Positions 24,184 to 32,175 of a DNA stretch of 64,000 bases are shown piece by piece. The translations under genes and the position numbers were made by a program. Numbering within the stretch: the stretch's first letter is position 1; the number at the start of each line of letters is the position of its first letter. The DNA comes from Actinoplanes sp. KI2 (GTDB lineage: Bacteria > Actinomycetota > Actinomycetes > Mycobacteriales > Micromonosporaceae): NCBI RefSeq assembly GCF_025630775.1, contig NZ_JAOSZE010000018.1, positions 62,001-126,000 on the forward strand, in the 5' to 3' direction. The notes under the pieces were generated by a model that searched no databases, had not been told where the DNA came from, and was given only the letters and a program-made list of their open reading frames with translations.

Positions 24184-26544
24184 TCAGATCTTCTCCACCT
24201 CGACCGGGGTGATCAGCACCCGGTCGGTACCGGTCTCGCGCACCGCGCCGGTGAGCACGATCGTGCCGCGGCAGGGGAGGTCCGCGGCCGAGGTGCCGAC
24301 CATGATCTCCAGCTCGCCGGGCTCGACGATGCGGCGGTAGTCGCGGCCGGTGAAGGCCGTGCGGTCGGTGTGCACCCGGAAACGTACGTCCTTGGCCTCG
24401 CCCGGCTCGAGCGGCACGCGAGCGAAGCCGGTGAGCTGCTTGACCGGCCGGGTGACCTGCGCGAGCACGTCGTGCAGGTACAGCTGGACCACCTCGTCGC
24501 CCGCCCGCGAACCGGTGTTGCGCACCCGCACGGTGACCGTGAACTCGCCGTCGGTGGGCACCGACGGGTGGCTGATCCGCAGGTCGTCGACCGCGAAGCT
24601 GGTGTACGAGCGGCCGTGGCCGAACGCGAACAGCGGGGTCGGGTCGAGGTTGCTCACGCCGCTGTTCTCCGCACCGAGTGGCGGCTGCAGGTAGGTGCCG
24701 GGCTGGCCGCCGGGCGTCCGCGGGATCTGCACCGGCAGCTTGGCGCCGGGCTGCACCCGGCCGGAGAGCACGCCGGCGATCGCCGGGCCGCCCTCCTCGC
24801 CCGGCATGAAGGCCTGGACCAGCGCGGCCGCCCGGCCGGCCACCTCGCCCAGCGCGTACGGGCGGCCGGAGACCACCACGACCACCACCGGCGTACCCGT
24901 CGCCAGCAGTTCTTCCAGCAGCGCACCCTGCAGGCCGGGCAGCCGCAGCTCGTCGGCGTCGCAGCCCTCGCCCGAGGTGCCGTGGCCGAACAGGCCGGCC
25001 AGGTCGCCGACCATCGCCACGCAGACGTCGGCGTCCCGGGCGGCGGCCACCGCGGCGGCGAAGCCGGACCGGTCGTCGCCCCGCACCGCACAGCCCAGCT
25101 CGTGCACCACCTCGGCGCCGGGCAACTCCGCGCGCAGGGCCTCGACCGCGGTGGGTACCTCGACGCCCAGGCCGTACCCGGGATGGCGGGGCAGGACGTG
25201 GTTGGGGAACGCGTAGCAGCCCATGAACGTACGCGGGTCGTCGGCGCACGGACCGACGACCGCAACCTTCCGCAGCGCCGGATCGAGCGGCAGCGACGAT
25301 CCGGGATCGAGCAGGACGACCGACTTCTCCGCCATCTCCCGGGCGAGCGCACGGTTGGCCGGTGAGTCCAGGTCGACCTCGGCGGCCCCGGCGACCGATC
25401 GCTCGGGCGTCCAGTCCGCATCAAGCAAACCAAGTTCGGCCTTGTGTACGAGGTGACGGCGCACCGCCCGGTCGATCAGCTCCGCCGGCGCCTTGCCGAT
25501 CAGCCCCGGGCCGAAGCCGAGCGTGTCGGGCAGCTCCACGTCGATGCCGGCCTCGAGGGCCTGCACCCCGGCGTCGTCCATGTCGGCGGCGATCCGGTGC
25601 ATGGTGGCCAGGAACGGCACCGCCCAGTAGTCGCTGACCACCGTGCCGGTGAAGCCCCACTGCTCCCGCAGCACCTCGGTGAGCAGCCACGGGTCGGCGC
25701 CGGCCGGCACACCGTCGACGTCCGAGTACGAGTTCATCACCGAGCGGGCGCCGGCCGCGCGGACGGCGGTCTCGAAGGTCGGCAGGATGACGTCCATCAG
25801 CTCGCGCCGGCCCATCGGCACCGGGCCGTGGTTGCGCGCCCCGCGGGACGCCGAGTACCCGGCGAAGTGCTTGAGGGTGGCGATCACGCCGGCGCTCTGC
25901 AGGCCGCGTACGTAACCGGCGCCGAGCAGGGCGACCAGGTACGGGTCCTCGCCGATGGTCTCCTCGACCCGGCCCCAGCGGTAGTCGCGCACCACGTCGA
26001 GCACGGGGGACAGGCCCTGGTGGATGCCGAGGGCGGCCATGTCCCGGCCGATCGCGGCGGCCATCCGCTCGACCAGCTCGGGGTCGAAGGTGGCGCCCCA
26101 GGCGATCGCGGCCGGGTAGACCGTGGCGCCGAACGAGGTCAGTCCGGTCAGGCACTCCTCGTGCACGATCGCGGGCACGCGCAGCCGCGAGTTCGCCAGC
26201 ACCACGCGCTGCTGCCGGATCACCTCGGCGGCACCCTCGGCGGCGGTGAGCGGCACACTGCCGTAGACGCGGGTCAGCTGACCCAGCCCGTGCCGGCTCG
26301 CGTCGGCCAGCGGGATCGTGCCGGAGGCCGCGAAGACGTCCTGCATCGGTGCCACGTTCAGCGTTTCTTCAGGATCTGTAGAAAGTTCCTCAGACTCCGT
26401 GTCGCGCATGTCGTTGCCCACCCACCGGCTGCCGAGTTGGGCTATTTTCTCCTCGGTGGTCATCTCGGCGAGCAAGAGCTCGACGCGTTCCGTCACGGAT
26501 AGCGCCGGGTCCTGCCATGGCTGGCTCGCCTGCACTGCGGTCAC
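24184..26544 (-). CDS. GH3 beta-glycosidase (beta-xylosidase or beta-glucosidase)
   Basis: A 786-residue family 3 glycoside hydrolase without a signal peptide, so cytoplasmic. N-terminal barrel with DPYLVALLGAGYVRGLQ, LKHFAGYSASRGARNHGP and the nucleophile Asp in GTVVSDYWAV; the second alpha/beta domain holds the acid/base region with GTSGEGCDADELRLPG; a C-terminal fibronectin III-like domain follows (VRVRNTGSRAGDEVVQLYL). Start: GTG at 26544 preceded by GAGGAG; a TTG six codons earlier lies inside that site. It is divergent from the sugar ABC genes and shares the GAAA-N-TTTC operator with them, implying hydrolysis of the imported disaccharide. Confidence 0.92.
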   Translation of the reverse strand: MTAVQASQPWQDPALSVTERVELLLAEMTTEEKIAQLGSRWVGNDMRDTESEELSTDPEETLNVAPMQDVFAASGTIPLADASRHGLGQLTRVYGSVPLTAAEGAAEVIRQQRVVLANSRLRVPAIVHEECLTGLTSFGATVYPAAIAWGATFDPELVERMAAAIGRDMAALGIHQGLSPVLDVVRDYRWGRVEETIGEDPYLVALLGAGYVRGLQSAGVIATLKHFAGYSASRGARNHGPVPMGRRELMDVILPTFETAVRAAGARSVMNSYSDVDGVPAGADPWLLTEVLREQWGFTGTVVSDYWAVPFLATMHRIAADMDDAGVQALEAGIDVELPDTLGFGPGLIGKAPAELIDRAVRRHLVHKAELGLLDADWTPERSVAGAAEVDLDSPANRALAREMAEKSVVLLDPGSSLPLDPALRKVAVVGPCADDPRTFMGCYAFPNHVLPRHPGYGLGVEVPTAVEALRAELPGAEVVHELGCAVRGDDRSGFAAAVAAARDADVCVAMVGDLAGLFGHGTSGEGCDADELRLPGLQGALLEELLATGTPVVVVVVSGRPYALGEVAGRAAALVQAFMPGEEGGPAIAGVLSGRVQPGAKLPVQIPRTPGGQPGTYLQPPLGAENSGVSNLDPTPLFAFGHGRSYTSFAVDDLRISHPSVPTDGEFTVTVRVRNTGSRAGDEVVQLYLHDVLAQVTRPVKQLTGFARVPLEPGEAKDVRFRVHTDRTAFTGRDYRRIVEPGELEIMVGTSAADLPCRGTIVLTGAVRETGTDRVLITPVEVEKI

Positions 26545-26567
26545 GGCGCAACTCCTCAACAAGTTCC

Positions 26568-26576
26568 GAAACTTTC
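26568..26576. promoter_or_regulatory. GAAA-C-TTTC operator box at the GH3 gene
   Basis: Exact GAAACTTTC, 24-32 bp before the GTG of the glycosidase. The same element is found at 31031 upstream of the LacI gene and, with one change, at 26739 upstream of the ABC operon. Confidence 0.6.
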
Positions 26577-26675
26577 AGTAGATTTACAGCATGAGTTATC
26601 GGTCCTTCGGCCCTTGACCCGGGGGCTCACGCTGGGGTCCACTCTCTCCGTGGGAGCGCGACCAGGGCAAGACCC

Positions 26676-26704
26676 TTGACATGATCAAGCCGAAACCCTA
26701 CGTT
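26676..26704 (+). promoter_or_regulatory. Promoter of the sugar ABC operon
   Basis: -35 TTGACA (26676-26681), 17-bp spacer and -10 TACGTT (26699-26704). The -10 overlaps the first of two ACGTTAAC repeats, so a regulator bound there should block it. The start point would be near 26711. Confidence 0.65.
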
Positions 26705-26738
26705 AACGAAACCTCACGTTAACTTGCGGCAGACTCGC

Positions 26739-26747
26739 GAAAGTTGC
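26739..26747. promoter_or_regulatory. GAAA-G-TTGC operator box at the ABC operon
   Basis: GAAAGTTGC matches the GAAANTTTC palindrome at all but one position and lies just downstream of the expected transcription start, a usual place for a LacI-family repressor. Confidence 0.5.
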
Positions 26748-26829
26748 AGGCTTTTGTGACGGCGACAACCCATCCCCACGACGATCCACTCGCCGCGGCA
26801 GGACGCGGCACTCGAGTACGGAGATCAGC

Positions 26830-28170
26830 GTGACCAATAGCAACTTCTCCCGGCGGAACTTTCTCGGGCTAGCCGCGGGGGCCGCCGGTGCTGCGGCCCT
26901 CGCGGCATGTGGCAGCTCAGGGCCGTCCGACAAGGGCGGCAGCAACGGTGGTGGCAGCACGGGCGGCGCATCGTACTGGTCGCTTTCGGGCGAGCCGGGC
27001 CAGCCGATCCGTCAGGCCGCGGTCGACCGGTTCAACAAGGCGAACCCGAACACCAAGATCACGCCGACGTTCTTCCAGAACGACGCGTACAAGCAGAAGA
27101 TCAAGACGGCGATCGGTGCCGGCCAGGCCCCGACCATGATCTGGGGCTGGGGCGGCGGCGGTCTCAAGTCGTACGTCGACGCCAATCAGGTCGTCGACCT
27201 GACCGACTGGCTCGGCCAGAACGCCGCGGTCAAGGAGAAGATCCTGCCGTCGTCGTTCGGCGCCGGCACGGTCAACGGCAAGGTCTACGCCCTGCCGATC
27301 GAGACGGTCCAGCCGATCGTGCTGTTCTACAACAAGAAGGTCTTCGACAAGGTCGGCGTGCAGCCGCCGAAGTCCTACCAGGACATCCTCGACCTGATCC
27401 CGAAGTTCAACGCCAAGGGCATCGCGCCGTTCTCGCTCGCCGGCCAGTCCCGGTGGACGAACATGATGTGGCTCGAGTTCATGCTCGACCGCCAGGCCGG
27501 CTCGGACGTGTTCAACAACGTGTTCGCCGGCAAGCCGGGCTCCTGGTCCGACCCGGCCGTGCTGGAGATGCTGACCAAGGTCCAGGACCTGGTGAAGGGC
27601 AACGCCTTCATCAAGGGCTTCTCCTCGATCACCGCCGACTCCAACGCCGACCAGGCCCTGCTGTACACGGGCAAGGCCGCGATGATGGTGCACGGCTCCT
27701 GGTCGTACGGCATCCAGAAGGCCAACGGCGGCAGCTTCGTCAAGGACGGCGGCCTGGGCTGGATGAACTTCCCGCCGATCGACGGCGGCAAGGGCGACCC
27801 GAGCAACACGGTCGGCAACCCCGGCCAGTACCTCTCGATCTCGTCCAAGGCTTCCGCGGCCGAGCAGGACGTCGCCAAGAAGTTCTTCTCGACCACACTG
27901 GTCGACGACGACGAGAAGGCCGGCTGGGTCAAGTCCGGTGGCGTGCCGGTCCTCACGAACAGCGATAGCCTGTTCACCGGGGACGATGCACAGTTCCTCA
28001 AGGACATGTCCGCGATCGCGTCCGGCGCCAAGACCTTCGCCCAGTCGTGGGACCAGGCGCTGAGCCCGACCGCGGCGGAGACGCTGCTCGACAACATCGC
28101 CAAGCTGTTCCAGCTGCAGGTCACCCCGCAGCAGTGGGTCGACAACATGAACGGGGTCATCGGCAAATGA
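26830..28170 (+). CDS. Sugar-binding lipoprotein of an ABC transporter (family 1)
   Basis: A 446-residue extracellular solute-binding protein. The N-terminus carries a twin-arginine signal (SRRNFLGLAAG) ending in the lipobox LAAC (Cys about residue 27), so it should be exported folded and lipid-anchored. The mature part shows GAGQAPTMIWGWGG, ETVQPIVLFYNKKVFDKVGV and the C-terminal aromatic-lined fold of oligosaccharide binders. GTG start, GGAG upstream. The operon order is binding protein, permease, permease with no ATPase gene, so a shared MsiK-like ATPase encoded elsewhere is expected. Confidence 0.92.
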   Translation: MTNSNFSRRNFLGLAAGAAGAAALAACGSSGPSDKGGSNGGGSTGGASYWSLSGEPGQPIRQAAVDRFNKANPNTKITPTFFQNDAYKQKIKTAIGAGQAPTMIWGWGGGGLKSYVDANQVVDLTDWLGQNAAVKEKILPSSFGAGTVNGKVYALPIETVQPIVLFYNKKVFDKVGVQPPKSYQDILDLIPKFNAKGIAPFSLAGQSRWTNMMWLEFMLDRQAGSDVFNNVFAGKPGSWSDPAVLEMLTKVQDLVKGNAFIKGFSSITADSNADQALLYTGKAAMMVHGSWSYGIQKANGGSFVKDGGLGWMNFPPIDGGKGDPSNTVGNPGQYLSISSKASAAEQDVAKKFFSTTLVDDDEKAGWVKSGGVPVLTNSDSLFTGDDAQFLKDMSAIASGAKTFAQSWDQALSPTAAETLLDNIAKLFQLQVTPQQWVDNMNGVIGK

Positions 28171-29090
28171 CGACGCTCGCTCCGCCCGCCGTACGCGGGC
28201 AGGAGTCAAAGACCGCCAAAGGCGGGCGGGGCGGCTCCGTCATGTGGATGGCAGCGCCCGCAGCCGTGTATTTCTTCGCGTTCGGGGTCATCCCGCTGCT
28301 CGGCGTGCTCTTCCTCAGCTTCACCACGTGGGACGGCATCGGTGACATCAAGTTCACCGGGCTGACCAGCTGGAAGTCGGAGCTCACCGACCCCGGGCTG
28401 CCCCACTCGCTGTGGGTGACGTTCGAGATCATGATCCTGTCGTGGCTGGTACAGACGCCGATCAGCATTCTGCTCGGCGTCTTCACCGCCTCGTTCAAGC
28501 GGTACCGCGCGCTCCTCGCGGTGCTGTACTTCATCCCCTTGCTGCTGTCCGGCGTGGCCATCTCGATCACGTTCAAGGCGCTGCTCGACCCGAACTTCGG
28601 CATCGGCGCGGGCTTCGGGATCGACGCGCTCAAGCAGGACTGGCTCGGCCAGCCGAGACTGGCCATGGCCACGCTGATCTTCGTGGTGTCGTGGCAGTGG
28701 ATCCCGTTCCACTCCCTGATCTACCAGGGTGCGGTGCGGCAGATCCCGGGGTCGCTGTACGAGGCCTCACAGATCGACGGTGCGGGCCGGATGCGGCAGT
28801 TCTTCTCGATCACCCTGCCGCAGATCAAGTACACGATCATCACGTCCTCGACGCTGATGGTCGTGGGTTCGCTGACCTTCTTCGACCTGATCTATGTGCT
28901 CACCGGTGGTGGTCCGGGTGACTCGACCCGGGCGCTGGCGCTGGAGATGTACCAGAAGGGTTTCATGGCGAACCTCATGGGCCCGGCCAGCTGCATCGCG
29001 GTCATCCTGGTCCTTCTCGGCGTGGTTCTCGCCCAGCTGCTTCGCCGCCTCGGCGGCCGCGGCGACGAGAGCATGATGGAAGGGGTCTGA
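28167..29090 (+). CDS. Sugar ABC transporter permease, first (MalF type)
   Basis: A 307-residue six-helix permease. After a basic cytoplasmic N-terminus come the membrane segments, with the EAA-loop motif near residue 200 (PGSLYEASQIDGAGRMRQFF) that contacts the ATPase. ATG overlaps the TGA of the binding-protein gene (ATGA); I reject the longer frame beginning inside that gene. Confidence 0.92.
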   Translation: MTTLAPPAVRGQESKTAKGGRGGSVMWMAAPAAVYFFAFGVIPLLGVLFLSFTTWDGIGDIKFTGLTSWKSELTDPGLPHSLWVTFEIMILSWLVQTPISILLGVFTASFKRYRALLAVLYFIPLLLSGVAISITFKALLDPNFGIGAGFGIDALKQDWLGQPRLAMATLIFVVSWQWIPFHSLIYQGAVRQIPGSLYEASQIDGAGRMRQFFSITLPQIKYTIITSSTLMVVGSLTFFDLIYVLTGGGPGDSTRALALEMYQKGFMANLMGPASCIAVILVLLGVVLAQLLRRLGGRGDESMMEGV

Positions 29091-29091
29091 C

Positions 29092-29994
29092 GTGACGACG
29101 ACGGTCAACGTCACCGGCACGCAGGCGCCGGCACATCACGAACCACCGCGGCGTAACCGCCGGACGGGCCACAAGCTGGCCAAGATGAACTGGGTCGGCG
29201 GCGGGCTCGGCTGGGTCTGGCTGTTCATCGTGATGATCCCGATCTACTGGATCGTGATCACCAGCTTCAAGACCCAGGCGAACTACTTCATCACGAACAC
29301 GTTCGCCCCGCCGAGCGACCCGACGTTCGACAACTACAAGACGGTCATCGACAACGACATCGCCTTGTACTTCTTCAACAGCGTCCTGGTCACGATCGGC
29401 GCGATCGTCCCCGCCGTGGCGATCAGCTTCATGGCCGCGTACGCGATCGTGCGTGGCAGCGGCCGGTTCATCCTGCGCCTCACCAACACGATGTTCCTGG
29501 CCGGCCTGGCGATCCCGCTGCAAGCGGTGATCATTCCGGTCTACCTGATCATCATCCGGCTCAAGCTGTACGACACCCTGCTCGCCATCGTCCTGCCCTC
29601 GATCGCCTTCGCCATCCCGCTGTCCGTCCTGGTGCTGAGCAATTTCATCCGGGACGTGCCGAAGGAGCTGTTCGAGTCGATGCGGATGGACGGCGCCACC
29701 GAGTGGGGCACCCTGTGGCGGCTCGCGTTCCCGCTCACCCGCCCCGCGCTGGTCACCGTGACCATCTACAACGCGCTGGGCATCTGGAACGGGTTCCTGC
29801 TGCCGCTGGTGCTGACCCAGAGCCCGGACAAGCGGACAATGCCCTTGGCGCTGGTCAACTTCCAGGGTCAGTTCGGCGTGAACGTCCCGGCGATCGCCGC
29901 GTCGGTCACGCTCACCACCATCCCGATCGTCCTGCTTTACGCGATCGGCCGCCGCCAACTAGTGAGCGGCCTTACCGCCGGCATCGGCAAGTAG
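29092..29994 (+). CDS. Sugar ABC transporter permease, second (MalG type)
   Basis: A 300-residue permease with about six membrane segments and the EAA loop VPKELFESMRMDGATEWGTL near residues 186-205. It starts with GTG one base after the preceding stop. Its last 36 bp overlap the 3' end of the convergent LacI gene, so the two transcripts run into each other. Confidence 0.92.
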   Translation: MTTTVNVTGTQAPAHHEPPRRNRRTGHKLAKMNWVGGGLGWVWLFIVMIPIYWIVITSFKTQANYFITNTFAPPSDPTFDNYKTVIDNDIALYFFNSVLVTIGAIVPAVAISFMAAYAIVRGSGRFILRLTNTMFLAGLAIPLQAVIIPVYLIIIRLKLYDTLLAIVLPSIAFAIPLSVLVLSNFIRDVPKELFESMRMDGATEWGTLWRLAFPLTRPALVTVTIYNALGIWNGFLLPLVLTQSPDKRTMPLALVNFQGQFGVNVPAIAASVTLTTIPIVLLYAIGRRQLVSGLTAGIGK

Positions 29995-30996
29995 GGCCGT
30001 ACTCTCCCGGATCACGAGCTCTGTCGCCAGCTCCACCCGGGGAGTTTCGATGGGCTCGCCGCGCGACAGTCGCAAGACTGTCCGTGCGGCGAGCCCGCCC
30101 ATGTCGGCGAGGGGCTGACGCACGGTGGTCAGCGGCGGCGACGACCAGCGGGCCTCGGGCAGGTCGTCGAAGCCGATGACGCTCAGTTCGTCGGGGATCC
30201 GGATGCCGCGCAGGCGGGCCGCCTCGTACAGGCCGAGGGCCATCTGGTCGCTGGAGGCGAAGATCGCCGTCGGCGGCTCGTCCAGGTCGAGCAGGTGCTC
30301 GCCGGCCAGAAAGCCGGACTCGTGGTTGAAGGCGCCGGGCTCGACGAGCCGCCGGTCGACGCGCAGGCCGGCCTCCTCCAGGGCGGCGCGGTAGCCGTCC
30401 AGCCGGGCGCGGGAGCAGAGCAGGTTCTTCGGGCCCTCGACCAGGCCGATCCGGGTGTGGCCGAGCGAGATCAGGTGCTCGGTGGCGCTGCGCCCGCCGG
30501 ACCAGTTCGTGGCGCCGATCGTCGGCACGTCCGCGGCGACGCCGCCGGCCGGATCGATGATCACCATCGGCACGTTGAGGCGGTGCAGCTCGGTGCTGAT
30601 CGGGCCGGCCCCGTCGGAGATCACCAGGATCACCCCGTCGGACTGCCGCGCCCGCAGGTTCTGCAGCCACTGCCGGGTCGATGCGGTACGCCGGTGGATG
30701 GCCGAGACCACGGTGCCGACCCCGGCGGCGTGCGTGACCTCCTCCACGCCGCGGATCAGCTCGACCGCCCACGGGCTGTCCAGATCCTGGAAAACGAGGT
30801 CTATCAATCCGGCTCGCAGCGGTTGCCGAGAGTTACGAGGGCGGTAGTCGTGCTCCCGAAGAAGATGTTCGATCCGGTCACGCGTCTCGGGAGACACGTC
30901 CGTACGACCGTTGAGCACTCGCGACACCGTGGGGACGGACACTCCTGCCGCCTCCGCGATGGTCGCGATAGTCACTCGTCGCCCGCCCGCGGCCAT
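29959..30996 (-). CDS. LacI-family regulator of the GH3/ABC sugar locus
   Basis: A 345-residue LacI/GalR repressor with helix-turn-helix VTIATIAEAAGVSVPTVSRV at residues 8-27, hinge YRPRNSRQPLRAG and core ending VIGFDDLPEARWSSPPLT. GAGGAG lies before the ATG. The exact GAAACTTTC box 35 bp upstream of its start, and the same box at the GH3 and ABC promoters, suggest it controls all three and itself. GAAA-N-TTTC-like elements are known from streptomycete xylanase and xylobiose operons (BxlR type); the inducer here is inferred, not shown. Confidence 0.92.
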   Translation of the reverse strand: MAAGGRRVTIATIAEAAGVSVPTVSRVLNGRTDVSPETRDRIEHLLREHDYRPRNSRQPLRAGLIDLVFQDLDSPWAVELIRGVEEVTHAAGVGTVVSAIHRRTASTRQWLQNLRARQSDGVILVISDGAGPISTELHRLNVPMVIIDPAGGVAADVPTIGATNWSGGRSATEHLISLGHTRIGLVEGPKNLLCSRARLDGYRAALEEAGLRVDRRLVEPGAFNHESGFLAGEHLLDLDEPPTAIFASSDQMALGLYEAARLRGIRIPDELSVIGFDDLPEARWSSPPLTTVRQPLADMGGLAARTVLRLSRGEPIETPRVELATELVIRESTALLADAGGKAAH

Positions 30997-31030
30997 CCGA
31001 CTCTCCTCGCCTGCCGCGGGGCTCTCGACT

Positions 31031-31039
31031 GAAACTTTC
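31031..31039. promoter_or_regulatory. GAAA-C-TTTC operator box at the LacI gene
   Basis: Exact GAAACTTTC, 35-43 bp upstream of the LacI start codon on the opposite side from the NTF2-like gene. It probably gives autoregulation. Confidence 0.55.
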
Positions 31040-31159
31040 GACCGCGGTGCCGGAAGTATTGCACATCCGGGACACGTCCGGCCTTAGACAGCGGTAGAGA
31101 CCGCGAGAATGATGTTCCGCGGTCCGCGCCACCGTCCGCCCAGTACGGAGGATCCACCG

Positions 31160-31483
31160 ATGACGATCACCCTGCCGGCCCCGGTCCGCGCCGTGATCGA
31201 CGCTGCCAACGCGAACGATACCGACGCCTTCCTGGCCTGCTTCCCGCCGGACGGCGTCGTCGACGACTGGGGTCGCGAGTTCGCCGGCCATACGGAGATC
31301 AGAGGATGGTCCGACCGCGAGTTCATCGGTGTCAAGGTCAATCTTTCGATCGTCCAGGTCGCGATCGAGGACCTGGCCGTCGTGGTCACCGCTCAGGTGG
31401 GCGGGGACGGCTTCAACGGGCCGTCCCACTTCACCTTCCAGGTCGAGGGCACCCACGTCACCCGCATGACGATCCGCGCCTGA
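31160..31483 (+). CDS. SnoaL/NTF2-like domain protein
   Basis: A 107-residue protein of the small NTF2-like fold: N-terminal helix VRAVIDAANANDTDAFLACF, then DGVVDDWGREFAGHTEIRGW, a layout common to SnoaL-like proteins, and beta strands to the end. Start ATG at 31160 with GGAGG ten bases upstream; the earlier in-frame ATG lacks a site. No catalytic residues can be assigned. It is divergent from the LacI gene. Confidence 0.8.
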   Translation: MTITLPAPVRAVIDAANANDTDAFLACFPPDGVVDDWGREFAGHTEIRGWSDREFIGVKVNLSIVQVAIEDLAVVVTAQVGGDGFNGPSHFTFQVEGTHVTRMTIRA

Positions 31484-31514
31484 CAGCGGTTGGCTTCCGG
31501 TGTGCCATCGGCGG

Positions 31515-32108
31515 TCAGGCGGACGGTCTGATCAGCTTCCTGGCATGGATATTGATCGGGAAGGGTTCGTCCGACGTCAGCACCTCGTCCGGCCCGGCGA
31601 AGGCGTGCGTGCGGTAATGCGTTCCGTCCAGGCGAAGGAGGCGCAGTGAGACCGTCCGCAGATCCGGCTTGCCCGGCTCAGCCAGCAGATACCACGGTAT
31701 CCGCGCAGCTGCGTAACGCTCCATCTTCCCTGATCGGTCCCAGCCGGCATTGCTCGGTGACGTCACCTCGACGACGAGAACCGTGTCCGCCGCGTCGTTG
31801 GCGCCGCGCTCCCAAGAGAACTTGCCGACGATGACATCCGGGCACACGATGGTGCCTTCCCCAATCCGGACGTCCACTGCTTCGGCCACGACGAGGCCAA
31901 CCGTCCAAGCGGCTGGCTCGAGGGCGTTGGCCAGGTAACGAGAAATGTTTTGGTGGGCAAAGCTGGGTGAGGGGCTCACCAGAATTTTTCCGTCCACGAG
32001 CTCGGTCCTGATGTCGAGTTCGCCCAGCGCCAGATACTCGGCCTCGGTCCAGGTCCTGGACAGGTCAAGCGGCTGGTCGCTCATGGGCCGAGTGTCCCAC
32101 AGGGTCAT
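31515..32108 (-). CDS. Uma2-family (DUF820) putative endonuclease
   Basis: A 197-residue protein of the Uma2/DUF820 family, a PD-(D/E)XK-like nuclease fold. Recognisable parts: TWTEAEYLAL, TELVDGKILVSPSPSFAHQN, the acidic VCPDVIVG, LVVEVTSPSN (E-x-tSP motif) and the following DRSGKMERYAAARIPWYLL with the conserved K and Y. The role of the family is unsettled; it is highly amplified in cyanobacteria and actinobacteria. Start ATG at 32108 with AAGGGA upstream; an ATG eight codons in is an alternative. Confidence 0.85.
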   Translation of the reverse strand: MTLWDTRPMSDQPLDLSRTWTEAEYLALGELDIRTELVDGKILVSPSPSFAHQNISRYLANALEPAAWTVGLVVAEAVDVRIGEGTIVCPDVIVGKFSWERGANDAADTVLVVEVTSPSNAGWDRSGKMERYAAARIPWYLLAEPGKPDLRTVSLRLLRLDGTHYRTHAFAGPDEVLTSDEPFPINIHARKLIRPSA

Positions 32109-32175
32109 CCGGACTGTCCCTTCATCGAGTGGTCATGAGTACATTGTCCTGCGACCACTAGGCTCGCGTCAACTG

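Larger units (their letters stand above)
26545..26829. other. Divergent control region of the GH3 and ABC genes
   Basis: 285 bp holding a strong rightward promoter, two GAAA-N-TTTC-like boxes, two direct ACGTTAAC repeats 16 bp apart (26700-26707 and 26716-26723), and TGGGAGCGCGACCA (26651-26664), which matches 12 of 14 bases of the actinobacterial CebR operator TGGGAGCGCTCCCA. Confidence 0.6.

Noticed and set aside
26651..26664. Definite CebR operator and cellobiose assignment
   Set aside because: Only 12 of 14 bases match and no second site is seen; three GAAA-N-TTTC boxes give stronger evidence for a different regulator. Kept only as an alternative.
31515..32108. Uma2-like protein as part of a defence system
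   Set aside because: It is isolated among metabolic genes with no partner nuclease, helicase or methyltransferase.
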